From Lachnospiraceae bacterium (GTDB taxonomy: Bacteria; Bacillota; Clostridia; Lachnospirales; Lachnospiraceae), in NCBI GenBank assembly GCA_022794255.1, contig JAAWEL010000038.1, positions 1 through 64,000 on the forward strand: a stretch of DNA of 64,000 nt, read 5' to 3'. The position numbers were made by a program, and so were the translations under genes. Positions within the stretch are counted from its first letter, which is position 1. The number at the start of each line of letters is the position of its first letter. The notes beneath the pieces are model-generated. The model was not told the origin of the DNA. It saw only the letters and a list, made by a program, of their open reading frames with translations, and searched no databases. Of the stretch, positions 19,006 through 27,670 are shown piece after piece.

Positions 19006-20211
19006 ATGAAATACGATTTTACTTCGATTATTGACCGCCGGGGAAAAGATTCCATTGCAGTGGACGGGCTGGGCAGCGGAGGTTCTGCGCCGGAAAAACC
19101 GAAAAGAGAATTTGAAGCGATTCCTATGTGGATTGCGGATATGAATTTTCCTGTGCTTCCGGCAATCCAGGAAGCGATAATTGAGAGAGTCAAACATCCG
19201 GCTTTTGGATATTTTAATCTCAGTGATGATTATTTTGATTCGATCATAGACTGGCAGGTGAATCGCAATCAAATGAGCGGTCTGACCAGAGCATGTATTG
19301 GGTATGAGAACGGGGTCTTAGGAGGGCTTGTCTCAGCCGTGGAGGCATTTTCAGCTCCTGGGGACGGGGTGCTGCTTCACAGTCCCACCTATATCGGATT
19401 TACGAAAAGCCTTTCCAACTGTGGAAGACAGATTGTCCACAGTCCTCTTAAGTTGGATGAGAACGGCGTGTGGCGGATGGACTATGAAGATATGGACAAG
19501 AAAATCAAAGAAAATAAGATCCATGTGGCAGTTTTCTGCAATCCTCATAATCCCTGCGGGCGGGTGTGGGAGCGATGGGAGCTAGAGAAGGCCATGGAGG
19601 TCTATAAGTCCAATGACTGTGTGGTGATCTCTGATGAGATATGGTCAGATATTATTTTAAACGGGAACCATCATATTCCTGTACAAAGAATCAGTCAGGA
19701 TGCCAGAAACCGGACGGTAGCCCTGTATGCACCGTCAAAGACCTTTAATCTGGCAGGTCTCATCGGTTCCTACCACATTATTTATAACCCATATCTGCGG
19801 GAGCGGGTGGAGGCTCAGAGCAGCAAGTGTCATTACAACTCTGTCAATGTCCTCAGCATGCATGCTCTGGTGGGAGCTTATGGACCGGAGGGGCATATAT
19901 GGGTGGATGAGCTTTGCCAGACAATCACAGCAAATGTGGAATATGCATGTGACTTTATCCATAGTCATTTTCCAGGAGTCCAGGTGGCAAAGCCCCAGGG
20001 AACCTATATGCTGTTTCTTGACTGCACGCAGTGGCTTCAAAGTCACAATAAAACCATTGATGAGTTGGAAAAGGCCGGATGGGATGTGGGGGTGGCATGG
20101 CAGGACGGCCGGATGTTCCATGGTTCCAATGCAATCCGGATAAATCTGGCATTGCCTCTTTCCAAAGTGCAGGAGGCTTTTGAGCGGATGGAGAAGTATG
20201 TATTTGTGTGA
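19006..20211 (+). CDS. MalY/PatB-type cystathionine beta-lyase (aminotransferase class I/II fold)
   Basis: The protein has 401 residues. IPMWIADMNFPVLPAIQEAI at the N-terminus, FCNPHNPCGRVW, VVISDEIWSDI and the PLP lysine in APSKTFNLAGLIGSY define the MalY/PatB branch. Members cleave the C-S bond of cystathionine or related thioethers to pyruvate, ammonia and a thiol; some also act as aminotransferases or regulators. It follows lacLM closely but has no obvious metabolic tie to lactose use. A convergent terminator follows. Confidence 0.88.
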   Translation: MKYDFTSIIDRRGKDSIAVDGLGSGGSAPEKPKREFEAIPMWIADMNFPVLPAIQEAIIERVKHPAFGYFNLSDDYFDSIIDWQVNRNQMSGLTRACIGYENGVLGGLVSAVEAFSAPGDGVLLHSPTYIGFTKSLSNCGRQIVHSPLKLDENGVWRMDYEDMDKKIKENKIHVAVFCNPHNPCGRVWERWELEKAMEVYKSNDCVVISDEIWSDIILNGNHHIPVQRISQDARNRTVALYAPSKTFNLAGLIGSYHIIYNPYLRERVEAQSSKCHYNSVNVLSMHALVGAYGPEGHIWVDELCQTITANVEYACDFIHSHFPGVQVAKPQGTYMLFLDCTQWLQSHNKTIDELEKAGWDVGVAWQDGRMFHGSNAIRINLALPLSKVQEAFERMEKYVFV

Positions 20212-20232
20212 GCAGGAAGAATTGTAATAGAA

Positions 20233-20272
20233 AAATCCCTGCCGGGAAGTTTTATCCCGACAGGGATTTTTT
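20233..20272. terminator. bidirectional terminator between convergent genes
   Basis: A 13-bp stem (ATCCCTGCCGGGA with TCCCGACAGGGAT, one mismatch) is flanked by A-rich sequence on the left and T-rich on the right. It can serve both the MalY-type gene and the PTS gene reading from the other side. Confidence 0.85.
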
Positions 20273-20289
20273 ATCAGTATCTATATGAA

Positions 20290-21852
20290 TTACTCCATCC
20301 CCAAAAGATTTTTAATATTATTTTTATAGATATCCGCCTTCGTGCCATAGATGATCTGAACTCCATCATTCACACTTACCACCCCATTAGCTCCTGTCTG
20401 GGATTTCCATTCATTGTCTGACATGACTAATGCCTTGTCCTTAACTTTGACTCTCAGACGGGTAAAGCAGGCGTCCACATTCAAAATATTGTCCGCACCG
20501 CCCAGACCAGCTATGATAACATTTAAAATATCATCGCTGACCTTTTTCCCTCCCAGAGGCTTGACCTCCTCCTCATCTGCCTCTCGTCCGGGAGTCTTAT
20601 AGTCAAACCTCAGAATCATAAACCGGAAGGTTACATAGTAAAGTACGAAGAAAATCGCGCCCAGGATAAACACCCAAATCCAGTTGGAGCCCTTGCCTGA
20701 CTGCATGATACCGTTGAAAATAGTGCTAAGGAAGGGACCGCCAAAGGCACTGGGCCCGGGAATGTTTACCTTAAACAGGTAAGTCAGGAGATAGGCGAGC
20801 CCTGCAAATCCTGCATGTACCACGAACAGAAGCGGTGCTACAAACAGGAAGGAATACTCGATGGGCTCGGTGATTCCTGTAAAAATAGAGGGAATCACTG
20901 CTGCGATCAACAGCGCCTTTACCTGCTGTTTTTTCTCTGGCTTTGCCGTCTGGTAGATGGCCAGAGCGGCGCCTGGCATACCAAACATGGCGAAAATCAC
21001 CTTTCCGTTCATGACGAAGCGGGAAATATTGATATCGAACATGGCATCCGGCGAAGCCAGAATTGCATTGTAAATATTAAGCGCACCTTCTACCACATTC
21101 CCGTCAATGGTCATGGAACCACCAAGGTTAGTGAAGAAGAAGGGAGTGTAGATAAAGTGATGCAACCCAAAGGGCAGAAGGGCACGCTCACTCAACCCGT
21201 AGATCACGCTTCCGGCAGCACCGGTGTTGTAGATCAGCTGTCCCATCAGAGTCAGCCCGTTCTGGGCAACCGGCCATACAAAGGCCATCAAAAAACCCAG
21301 AGCCGAGCAGCCAATAAGAGTAACCATGGGCACAAATTTTGTCCCCGAAAAAATCCCCAAAATCGGCGGAAGCTGAATATTGTAGTATTTATTATGCAGC
21401 TGTGCCACCAAAAGTCCCACCAGGATACCGCCGAACACACCTGTGTCCAGGGAAGCGATTCCCATGACCATGGATTGTCCTGTGGTCATGGCGGCCGGAT
21501 CCAGCTTGCCCAGGCTGGTGAGAAGTACATTCATCACATTATTCATAGCCAGAAAGCCGATCACGCTGCACAGGGCGGCAATGCCTTTTTCTTTTTTGGC
21601 ATAGCCCACTGCCACAGAGACCGCAAAGATAATGGGCAGGTAGGAATTGACCGTATTTCCCATGGCCTTTAACAGGTTAAAGAACAGCTTCACATAGGTA
21701 GCGCCCAGAAACGGCATCAGTTCCACAATGTTCTTGGTGGTAAAGGCCGAGCCGATTCCTACCAGGATTCCGGCAATGGGCATGATCATAACAGGTGTCA
21801 TCAGTACCTTGCCCAGCTTCTGAAACTGGGAGAAGGAAAATTTTTCTTTCAT
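20290..21852 (-). CDS. PTS alpha-glucoside/maltose transporter, EIICB
   Basis: The 520-residue protein has an N-terminal EIIC of about 10 membrane segments (SFSQFQKLGKVLMTPVMIM onward) and GITEPIEYSFLFVAPLLF near residue 345. A linker leads to a C-terminal EIIB with the phospho-accepting cysteine in LNVDACFTRLRVKV. The family phosphorylates maltose or other alpha-glucosides on import. No EIIA is fused or adjacent, so it must borrow one, often the glucose EIIA. It lies 10 bp after the GH4 gene that would use its product. Confidence 0.9.
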   Translation of the reverse strand: MKEKFSFSQFQKLGKVLMTPVMIMPIAGILVGIGSAFTTKNIVELMPFLGATYVKLFFNLLKAMGNTVNSYLPIIFAVSVAVGYAKKEKGIAALCSVIGFLAMNNVMNVLLTSLGKLDPAAMTTGQSMVMGIASLDTGVFGGILVGLLVAQLHNKYYNIQLPPILGIFSGTKFVPMVTLIGCSALGFLMAFVWPVAQNGLTLMGQLIYNTGAAGSVIYGLSERALLPFGLHHFIYTPFFFTNLGGSMTIDGNVVEGALNIYNAILASPDAMFDINISRFVMNGKVIFAMFGMPGAALAIYQTAKPEKKQQVKALLIAAVIPSIFTGITEPIEYSFLFVAPLLFVVHAGFAGLAYLLTYLFKVNIPGPSAFGGPFLSTIFNGIMQSGKGSNWIWVFILGAIFFVLYYVTFRFMILRFDYKTPGREADEEEVKPLGGKKVSDDILNVIIAGLGGADNILNVDACFTRLRVKVKDKALVMSDNEWKSQTGANGVVSVNDGVQIIYGTKADIYKNNIKNLLGME

Positions 21853-21862
21853 AAGCGCCTCC

Positions 21863-23188
21863 TTATCTCAGCTCCGGCCAGTAACCCTTGTTGGCTTCGA
21901 TCATTTTATCCAGAATCTTTCTGGCTACCTTGGCTGAAGGAACCGTCTTGTTCATGGTAAATGCCTCCAGTGCCTTCTGGTAGGAATTTTCAAAGTAAGC
22001 ATCCACGATCAGTTTCTCAGCCGCCAATTGCTGCTGCATCATGCCTAAATGGAACTGGGGAATCTCCCCGATAACCACCGGCTCCGGCCCCCATTTGCGC
22101 AGATAGCAGGGGACCTCCACCATGGCATCATTGGGCAATGCGGGGATGGAACCGTTGTTCTCCACGATCACCAGATACCGGTCTGCATTGTTGTAGGCGA
22201 TAGAGCAGGCCACATCCACAATAAAGTCGCCAAAAGCGTTAAACAGATTCAAATTGACCTCATGGGCGCCGCCGCTCTCCTTGATCAGACGAACCTGATC
22301 GTACATATCTTTTTCTCGTCCGTCCATGACCATGTTGGCTCTGGTATAATTGGGATCACTGGTCTCCACACACTCTTTTGCATACAAGTAATACTGCAAA
22401 TAAGTGTTGGGCAAAAATTCCGGGAAGTCGGTGAGGATTTCCTTGAAATTCTCCCAGGTGTGGCGCCAGGATGGATCCGAGTGGTGCTTGTCATGGGAAG
22501 CAGCCAGGCCAAACTGCATGATCTTTTCCTTCAGCTCCGGCATCCGGTCCTCGCCAGTCTTGTCAAAGAGCTTTGTCCACCATCCAAAATGGTTCAGCCC
22601 GAAGTATACCGGATCTAAGTCATTGTATTTTTCCAGCCCCAGCATCTTGGCAAAGGATAGCATGATTGCCACCGGCATATCGCAGATATTTAAAATTTTG
22701 TAGTTGTGATACTGACGGCGAGTGGCCTCTGCCACAATGGCTGCCGGGTTGGAGTAGTTGATGATCCATGCTTCCGGTGCATAGGTGCGGATATCATCAA
22801 TCACCTTAAAAACACCAGGGATGGAACGCAGGCCGTAGGCCATGCCGCCGGGGCCGCAGGTCTCTTGTCCGACCACACCGAACTCCAGGGAAATCTTCTC
22901 GTCCTTCTCACGCATTTTTAAGCCGCCCTGGCGAATCTGGGCAAAGGCAAAATCAATGTCTGTAAATGCTTCTTTGGGATCCGTGGTGGTGAAATAAACG
23001 CACGCCGGGTCAAGCTTTGCAATCAGAGACTGGCAGAGGGTGTCAACCAGCTCCAGGCGATCCGGGTCGATATCATAGAGCACCAGCTTCTGAAGGGGGA
23101 AACGATCCAAATTGCCTATCAGACTCTGAATGATACCGGGAGTGTGACTGGAGCCGCCGCCAACGATTACCACTTTAAAACCTACCAT
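21863..23188 (-). CDS. 6-phospho-alpha-glucosidase (GH4)
   Basis: The protein has 441 residues. It starts with the NAD-binding VVIVGGGSSHTPGII and contains the GH4 motifs GPGGMAYGLRSIP, INYSNPAAIVAEATRR and CDMPVAIM, with the metal-binding cysteine in CDMP and the histidine in LNHFGWW. That pattern points to MalH/AglB-type 6-phospho-alpha-glucosidases, which need NAD and a divalent metal. It acts on the phosphorylated disaccharide delivered by the PTS gene next to it. ATG at 23188, after AAAGGGG, is preferred; the frame stays open 96 bp further upstream without a ribosome binding site. Confidence 0.9.
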   Translation of the reverse strand: MVGFKVVIVGGGSSHTPGIIQSLIGNLDRFPLQKLVLYDIDPDRLELVDTLCQSLIAKLDPACVYFTTTDPKEAFTDIDFAFAQIRQGGLKMREKDEKISLEFGVVGQETCGPGGMAYGLRSIPGVFKVIDDIRTYAPEAWIINYSNPAAIVAEATRRQYHNYKILNICDMPVAIMLSFAKMLGLEKYNDLDPVYFGLNHFGWWTKLFDKTGEDRMPELKEKIMQFGLAASHDKHHSDPSWRHTWENFKEILTDFPEFLPNTYLQYYLYAKECVETSDPNYTRANMVMDGREKDMYDQVRLIKESGGAHEVNLNLFNAFGDFIVDVACSIAYNNADRYLVIVENNGSIPALPNDAMVEVPCYLRKWGPEPVVIGEIPQFHLGMMQQQLAAEKLIVDAYFENSYQKALEAFTMNKTVPSAKVARKILDKMIEANKGYWPELR

Positions 23189-23259
23189 AATAATACCCCT
23201 TTCCAATGAAATGCTTTTTGTCACTTTTTGTATCTTTTGGTTGCGCGCGCTTTTTTTAT

Positions 23260-23274
23260 TAGTTATAATAACTA
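23260..23274. promoter_or_regulatory. palindrome in the GH4/RpiR divergent region
   Basis: TAGTTAT-A-ATAACTA is a perfect 7-bp inverted repeat midway between the divergent GH4 and RpiR genes. It is a candidate operator for the RpiR-type regulator. The core also resembles a -10 element on both strands. Confidence 0.4.
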
Positions 23275-23393
23275 TAAACATCATAAACGCTGCCCTTGGT
23301 TTTGTGAATAGGTTTGAAGCCTTTTGGCAGGATATACGGATGTTGAAATAATTTCATTTTATGAATATTTTTTTGGTTTTGGGAGATCGTGTT

Positions 23394-24194
23394 ATGGATT
23401 TTTACAATCGGATTGCAGAGAACACCCATCTGCTGAACAAAGGTGACAATGAGATACTGTCTTACTGTATCAGGAACAATAAACAGATTTCCGGGATGAA
23501 GGTGCAGGAGGTGGCTGATGAACTGTACACATCGCCTGCTTCGGTGATCCGGTTTTGTAAGAAGCTGGGATTCAGTGGCTTTTCCGAGTTTAAGGCAGCT
23601 TTGAAGGTGGAGCTTTTTCAAAACGGGGAGGAGGAGAAGAGAGTCCACCACTCCACAGATTTTTTAAGGGATGTACATAAGACCATTCAGCTGATTCAGG
23701 AGGATACGATTGACTGGCTTTTAGAAAGGATCCATACCAGCCGCCGGGTGGAATTTTATGCTGCCGGGAGCAGCCGAGTGGTGGCAGCGGAATTTGTAAA
23801 GCGGCTTCAGGTGATCGGGAAGTCGGCCTTCTGGTATGATGACAGCTCCCTGATGAACATCAGCGCCAAACAGATGACAGAAGAAGATCTGGTGATCGTC
23901 ATATCTGTTTCCGGGGAGACCAGCCTGGTGATTGCCGCCGCCAACATGGCCAAGAGCCGGGGCGCCACTATTGTGTCCGTCACCAATCTGGGAAGCAATA
24001 CCTTAAGTGATATGGCAGATGAGAACATCTATGTCAATTCCACCTATTTTGTAAAGTCCAATATTGAAATCCGTTCCCGTCTGCAGCTGTGCCTGGTCTG
24101 TGAGTATATTTTCTTCCGGTATCTGGAGCGTTATGGGTGCAGCGAGGAGGAACGCTTGTGTGGGGAGCAGAAGATGGCGGTTGGCAAAGCTTGA
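23394..24194 (+). CDS. RpiR/MurR-family transcriptional regulator
   Basis: The protein has 266 residues. The N-terminal HTH (MKVQEVADELYTSPASVIRFCKKLGF) is followed by a SIS sugar-phosphate-binding domain with YAAGSSRVVAAEF and VISVSGETSLVIAAA. It likely senses a phosphorylated sugar such as the maltose-6-phosphate made by the adjacent PTS and controls the divergent GH4-PTS genes. GGGAGA precedes the ATG at 23394; an in-frame start 33 bp upstream lacks such a site. Confidence 0.88.
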   Translation: MDFYNRIAENTHLLNKGDNEILSYCIRNNKQISGMKVQEVADELYTSPASVIRFCKKLGFSGFSEFKAALKVELFQNGEEEKRVHHSTDFLRDVHKTIQLIQEDTIDWLLERIHTSRRVEFYAAGSSRVVAAEFVKRLQVIGKSAFWYDDSSLMNISAKQMTEEDLVIVISVSGETSLVIAAANMAKSRGATIVSVTNLGSNTLSDMADENIYVNSTYFVKSNIEIRSRLQLCLVCEYIFFRYLERYGCSEEERLCGEQKMAVGKA

Positions 24195-24219
24195 CAAATC
24201 ACAGGAAATGGCGTAGAAT
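24191..24219 (+). promoter_or_regulatory. promoter of the proS T-box transcript
   Basis: TTGACA (24191-24196), a 17-bp spacer and TAGAAT (24214-24219). The -35 box overlaps the stop codon of the RpiR gene. It is close to consensus, as expected for a gene controlled by attenuation. Confidence 0.75.
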
Positions 24220-24221
24220 CG

Positions 24222-24475
24222 ATCATGACGAAGAAGAGGAATAGTAAGCTGACATACATGTCCAGAGAAGGAGCTATAGGGTGGAAGGCTCCCATGTCAC
24301 TGGAAGCCCAACCGGCCTTGGAGTTTTCGCAGGAAGCTGCGGCGTTTGTCTGGCGTTAACAGATGAGAGGGAGCTTTTAAAAATTTATAGATAAAAGCTA
24401 ACTGGGGTGGTACCGCCGAATGATTCAATCATCCGGTCCCCTGTCTGTAGCGGGCAGGAGACCGGGTGTTTTTGT
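24222..24475 (+). promoter_or_regulatory. T-box riboswitch leader (Pro)
   Basis: A 5' AGTA motif (in GAGGAATAGTAAGC), a stem I apical region GGAGC..GGTGGA..GCTCC, and the T-box core GGGGTGGTACCGCC (24404-24417) are present. A strong terminator hairpin follows (24433-24473, CCGGTC..GACCGG, T run). The likely specifier is CCC at 24307-24309, just before AACC, a proline codon matching the ProRS gene it controls. Uncharged tRNA-Pro should stabilise the antiterminator and allow transcription. Confidence 0.88.
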
Positions 24476-24530
24476 TTTATTTATAGCTGTAACGTTAAAA
24501 AGGTATTCTAAATTATCAAGGAGGTTTACA

Positions 24531-25964
24531 ATGGCAGGCGAGAAGAAACTGGTGGAGGCGATCACATCCATGGGAGTGGATTTTGCCCAGTGGTATACGG
24601 ATGTGGTGAAGAAGGCAGAGCTGTGCGATTATGCCAGCGTCAAGGGGTGCATGGTTATCAAGCCGGCAGGCTATGCTCTGTGGGAGAATATTCAGAAGGA
24701 GTTGGACAAGCGCTTTAAAGAAACAGGGGTGGAGAATGTATATATGCCTATGTTTATTCCAGAGGGACTTCTTCAGAAGGAGAAGGATCATGTGGAGGGT
24801 TTCGCCCCGGAGGTGGCATGGGTGACTCACGGCGGATTGGAGGAGCTACAGGAGAGGATGTGTGTACGGCCCACTTCAGAGACCTTATTCTGTGACTTTT
24901 ATGCCAGCGATATCCATTCCTACCGGGATTTGCCAAGGGTATATAATCAGTGGTGCTCCGTGGTTCGCTGGGAAAAAACCACCAGGCCATTCCTGCGTTC
25001 CAGAGAATTTTTGTGGCAGGAGGGACATACGGCTCATGCCACAGCTCAGGAGGCGCAGGAGCGCACAGAGCAGATGCTGAATGTATATGCGGATTTTTGC
25101 GAGGAAGTGCTGGCGATTCCTGTGGTCCGGGGACAAAAGACCGACAAGGAAAAATTTGCCGGGGCAAAGGCAACTTACACAATAGAGGCACTGATGCATG
25201 ACGGAAAGGCATTGCAGTCTGGTACCAGCCACAATTTTGGGGATGGATTTGCCAGGGCCTTTGAGATTCGGTATGCAGCAAAGGACAATTCTCTCCAATA
25301 TGTCCATCAGACCTCCTGGGGAATGTCCACCAGGATTATTGGTGCCATTATTATGGTTCATGGTGATGACAGTGGTCTGGTGCTTCCGCCCCGGATTGCT
25401 CCGGTGCAGGTAGTGGTGGTGCCAATTCAGCAGAAGAAAGAGGGTGTGCTTGAAAAGGCATTTGCCATAAAGGATGCTCTTTCAAATTTCCGGGTGAAAG
25501 TGGATGATTCGGATAAGAGTCCTGGCTGGAAGTTCAGCGAGTGGGAGATGAGAGGCGTTCCGGTGCGGGTGGAGATCGGACCGAAGGATATGGCTCAGAA
25601 TCAGGCAGTACTGGTGCGCAGGGACAATCATGAAAAGATGGTAGTGTCCCTGGATGAGATAACAGAGAAGGTGGGAGAGCTTCTTGAACAGATGCAGGGA
25701 GAGATGCTAGAGCGCGCCAGGGTCCACCGGGATGCTCATACCTATGAAGCTACAGACTTTGAGACCTTTACAAAAACGGTTGAGGAAAAGCCTGGATTTG
25801 TGAAAGCTATGTGGTGTGGGTGCCGGGAATGTGAGGATAAGATCAAAGAGCTGACGGGTGCAACCTCCCGGTGTATGCCATTTAAGCAGGAGAAGCTTTC
25901 AGATACCTGTGTCTGCTGCAAAAAGCCGGCGGTGAAGATGGTATACTGGGGGAAAGCATATTAA
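24531..25964 (+). CDS. proS: prolyl-tRNA synthetase, archaeal/eukaryal-type short form
   Basis: The protein has 477 residues and lacks the bacterial editing insertion. Class II motifs include VYMPMFIP, the motif 2 [21 protein letters not shown] (core given) and the [14 protein letters not shown] region. The anticodon-binding domain follows, then a C-terminal zinc-type domain with CGCRECE and CVCCKKP. It charges tRNA-Pro in the cytoplasm. AAGGAGG precedes the ATG at 24531, directly after the T-box leader that controls it. Confidence 0.95.
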   Translation: MAGEKKLVEAITSMGVDFAQWYTDVVKKAELCDYASVKGCMVIKPAGYALWENIQKELDKRFKETGVENVYMPMFIPEGLLQKEKDHVEGFAPEVAWVTHGGLEELQERMCVRPTSETLFCDFYASDIHSYRDLPRVYNQWCSVVRWEKTTRPFLRSREFLWQEGHTAHATAQEAQERTEQMLNVYADFCEEVLAIPVVRGQKTDKEKFAGAKATYTIEALMHDGKALQSGTSHNFGDGFARAFEIRYAAKDNSLQYVHQTSWGMSTRIIGAIIMVHGDDSGLVLPPRIAPVQVVVVPIQQKKEGVLEKAFAIKDALSNFRVKVDDSDKSPGWKFSEWEMRGVPVRVEIGPKDMAQNQAVLVRRDNHEKMVVSLDEITEKVGELLEQMQGEMLERARVHRDAHTYEATDFETFTKTVEEKPGFVKAMWCGCRECEDKIKELTGATSRCMPFKQEKLSDTCVCCKKPAVKMVYWGKAY

Positions 25965-26031
25965 TAGAATACTGCATTCGTGTATTGTGAAAAAGCAGCA
26001 GAAGGGATTGCTGTGAAAGGTGGCTGGTGAT

Positions 26032-27237
26032 ATGAGAGGGCAGCAGATATCCATGCCTGTCCAGGTGGAAAGCATTATAGATAAGCTCATTGAAAATGGC
26101 TTTGAGGCCTATGCGGTGGGGGGATGCGTTCGGGATACTCTTCTGGGAAGAGAGCCAGGAGACTGGGATATCACCACCTCCGCCTCTCCCTGGCAGGTGA
26201 AAAGTATTTTCCGGCGGACCATTGATACCGGGATTCAGCACGGAACCGTTACGGTTATGATAGGAAAAAATGGCTATGAAGTAACTACTTACCGGATTGA
26301 CGGGGAATACGAGGATGGACGCCATCCGAAAAAGGTTGCTTTTACCTCAGAACTGTTGGAGGATTTAAAAAGGCGGGATTTTACCATCAATGCCATGGCA
26401 TACAGCCATAAAACCGGTATTGTGGATGCTTTTGGGGGGATGGAGGATCTGAAACAGAGAAGGATTCGCTGTGTGGGAGATGCCATGGAGCGATTTAGCG
26501 AGGATGCTCTTCGCATTCTGCGGGCCATTCGCTTTTCTGCCCAGCTGGATTTTTTCATTGAGGAGAAAACCTATGCTTCCATTATGAAGATCGCGCCGGG
26601 GATTGCTAAGGTCAGCAAGGAGCGAATCCAGGCAGAGCTGACAAAGCTTCTGCAATCGGATCATCCTCTTAAAATAAAGATGGTGTACGAGACAGGGATC
26701 AGCAGATATGTTTCTCCGGCTTTTGCCGGGCTTTGCTGGCAAAGCTTTCAGATTCCTGCCGGTCTTTCTGCGGAGAAATATGTCCGGTGGGGAGCATTGC
26801 TGCGATTGGCAGGCCCCCAGACAGCGATCCAGGTGCTAAAGGATTTAAAGCTGGATAATGATACGATTAACCGGGTGAGGGTGCTGGCAGAGTGGGCGGA
26901 TAAAAAGCTCATAGCCCAGGAGCCTTCTCTGCGCCGGGCTATGAGTAAAATGCTTCCTGAGGTATGGGATGTGCTGATTCAGCTAAACGGTTGTGGAGAT
27001 GAGGTTCGCAGATTGACAGATGAGATCCGGAAAAGAGGGGATTGCCTGGACTTAAGACATCTGGCTGTGGGGGGACAGGATCTGATAGAAGCGGGGATTC
27101 GCCCGGGGAAAGAGGTCGGACAGCTTTTGGGACAGCTTTTGGAACAGGTGCTGGAATGTCCGGAGAGCAATGACAAAAAAATATTGCTTGAGCTGGCGGG
27201 AAGATGGAGAGAAAGTTCTGGCTGTGGAAGTTGCTGA
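26032..27237 (+). CDS. cca: CCA tRNA nucleotidyltransferase
   Basis: The protein has 401 residues. The class II nucleotidyltransferase head has AYAVGGCVRDTLLGREPGDWD-like catalytic sequence (two metal-binding aspartates), RDFTINAMA, and the RRIRCVGDAMERFSEDALRILR stretch (only the core is needed). A helical tail follows. It adds or repairs the 3' CCA of tRNAs, which fits the tRNA genes in the window that do not encode CCA. The start is ambiguous between GTG 26020, ATG 26032 and ATG 26053; GGTGG lies 9 bases before 26032. Confidence 0.92.
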   Translation: MRGQQISMPVQVESIIDKLIENGFEAYAVGGCVRDTLLGREPGDWDITTSASPWQVKSIFRRTIDTGIQHGTVTVMIGKNGYEVTTYRIDGEYEDGRHPKKVAFTSELLEDLKRRDFTINAMAYSHKTGIVDAFGGMEDLKQRRIRCVGDAMERFSEDALRILRAIRFSAQLDFFIEEKTYASIMKIAPGIAKVSKERIQAELTKLLQSDHPLKIKMVYETGISRYVSPAFAGLCWQSFQIPAGLSAEKYVRWGALLRLAGPQTAIQVLKDLKLDNDTINRVRVLAEWADKKLIAQEPSLRRAMSKMLPEVWDVLIQLNGCGDEVRRLTDEIRKRGDCLDLRHLAVGGQDLIEAGIRPGKEVGQLLGQLLEQVLECPESNDKKILLELAGRWRESSGCGSC

Positions 27238-27259
27238 AAACTTTTGCAATAACAAAATC

Positions 27260-27288
27260 TTGCGGGAATGCAAGACATATGATATACT
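27260..27288 (+). promoter_or_regulatory. promoter of the SCIFF gene
   Basis: TTGCGG (27260-27265), a 17-bp spacer and TATACT (27283-27288), 61 bp upstream of the SCIFF precursor start. CTTGC..GCAAG forms a short inverted repeat across the -35 box. Confidence 0.5.
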
Positions 27289-27348
27289 AGGAACACTTGA
27301 CAGTTGAAGAAAACATCATAAAACAAAATTTCAAGGAGGCCAAATCGA

Positions 27349-27495
27349 ATGAAACATGTAAAGACTTTAAATAACAAAACCCTGAAGGAGACTATGAAGA
27401 AGGGCGGCTGCGGGGAATGCCAGACATCCTGTCAGTCGGCATGTAAAACATCTTGTACTGTAGGCAATCAGAGCTGTGAGAATGGAAACCGGTAA
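27349..27495 (+). CDS. scfA: SCIFF ranthipeptide precursor
   Basis: The 48-residue peptide starts MKHVKTLNNKTLKETMKKGG and carries six cysteines at 21, 24, 28, 32, 36 and 43 within its last 28 residues. This is the six-cysteines-in-forty-five-residues family conserved across Clostridia. AAGGAGG precedes the ATG. Its maturase is encoded next and would install Cys-to-alpha/gamma-carbon thioether links on the core. A terminator between precursor and maturase should keep the peptide in excess. SCIFF products are linked to cell-cell signalling in some clostridia; the role here is not shown. Confidence 0.93.
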   Translation: MKHVKTLNNKTLKETMKKGGCGECQTSCQSACKTSCTVGNQSCENGNR

Positions 27496-27553
27496 TCGGA
27501 TTCCGGTGGTGCAGATATCCGTCTCCCTGACGAATATACAAAATCGTGAAAAG

Positions 27554-27585
27554 CCCCTATAGTTTTAGAATTGTAGGGGTTTTTC
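27554..27585 (+). terminator. attenuating terminator between precursor and maturase
   Basis: CCCCTATA and TGTAGGGG pair over 8 bp (one G-T) around a 10-base loop, followed by TTTTTC. Placed 59 bp after the SCIFF stop, it should reduce read-through into the maturase gene. Confidence 0.75.
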
Positions 27586-27670
27586 GTTATGAGCAGGAAT
27601 GACACCTGCTTTTTAGGGATAAAAGCAGCTGTCCCAGTAAAAGGACAGTTAGGGATAAAGGAGAAAACCA

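Noticed and set aside
20815-21672. 285-residue plus-strand frame across the PTS gene
   Set aside because: It is antisense to a well-supported EIICB gene and rich in His/Gln/Ser as expected of a shadow frame.
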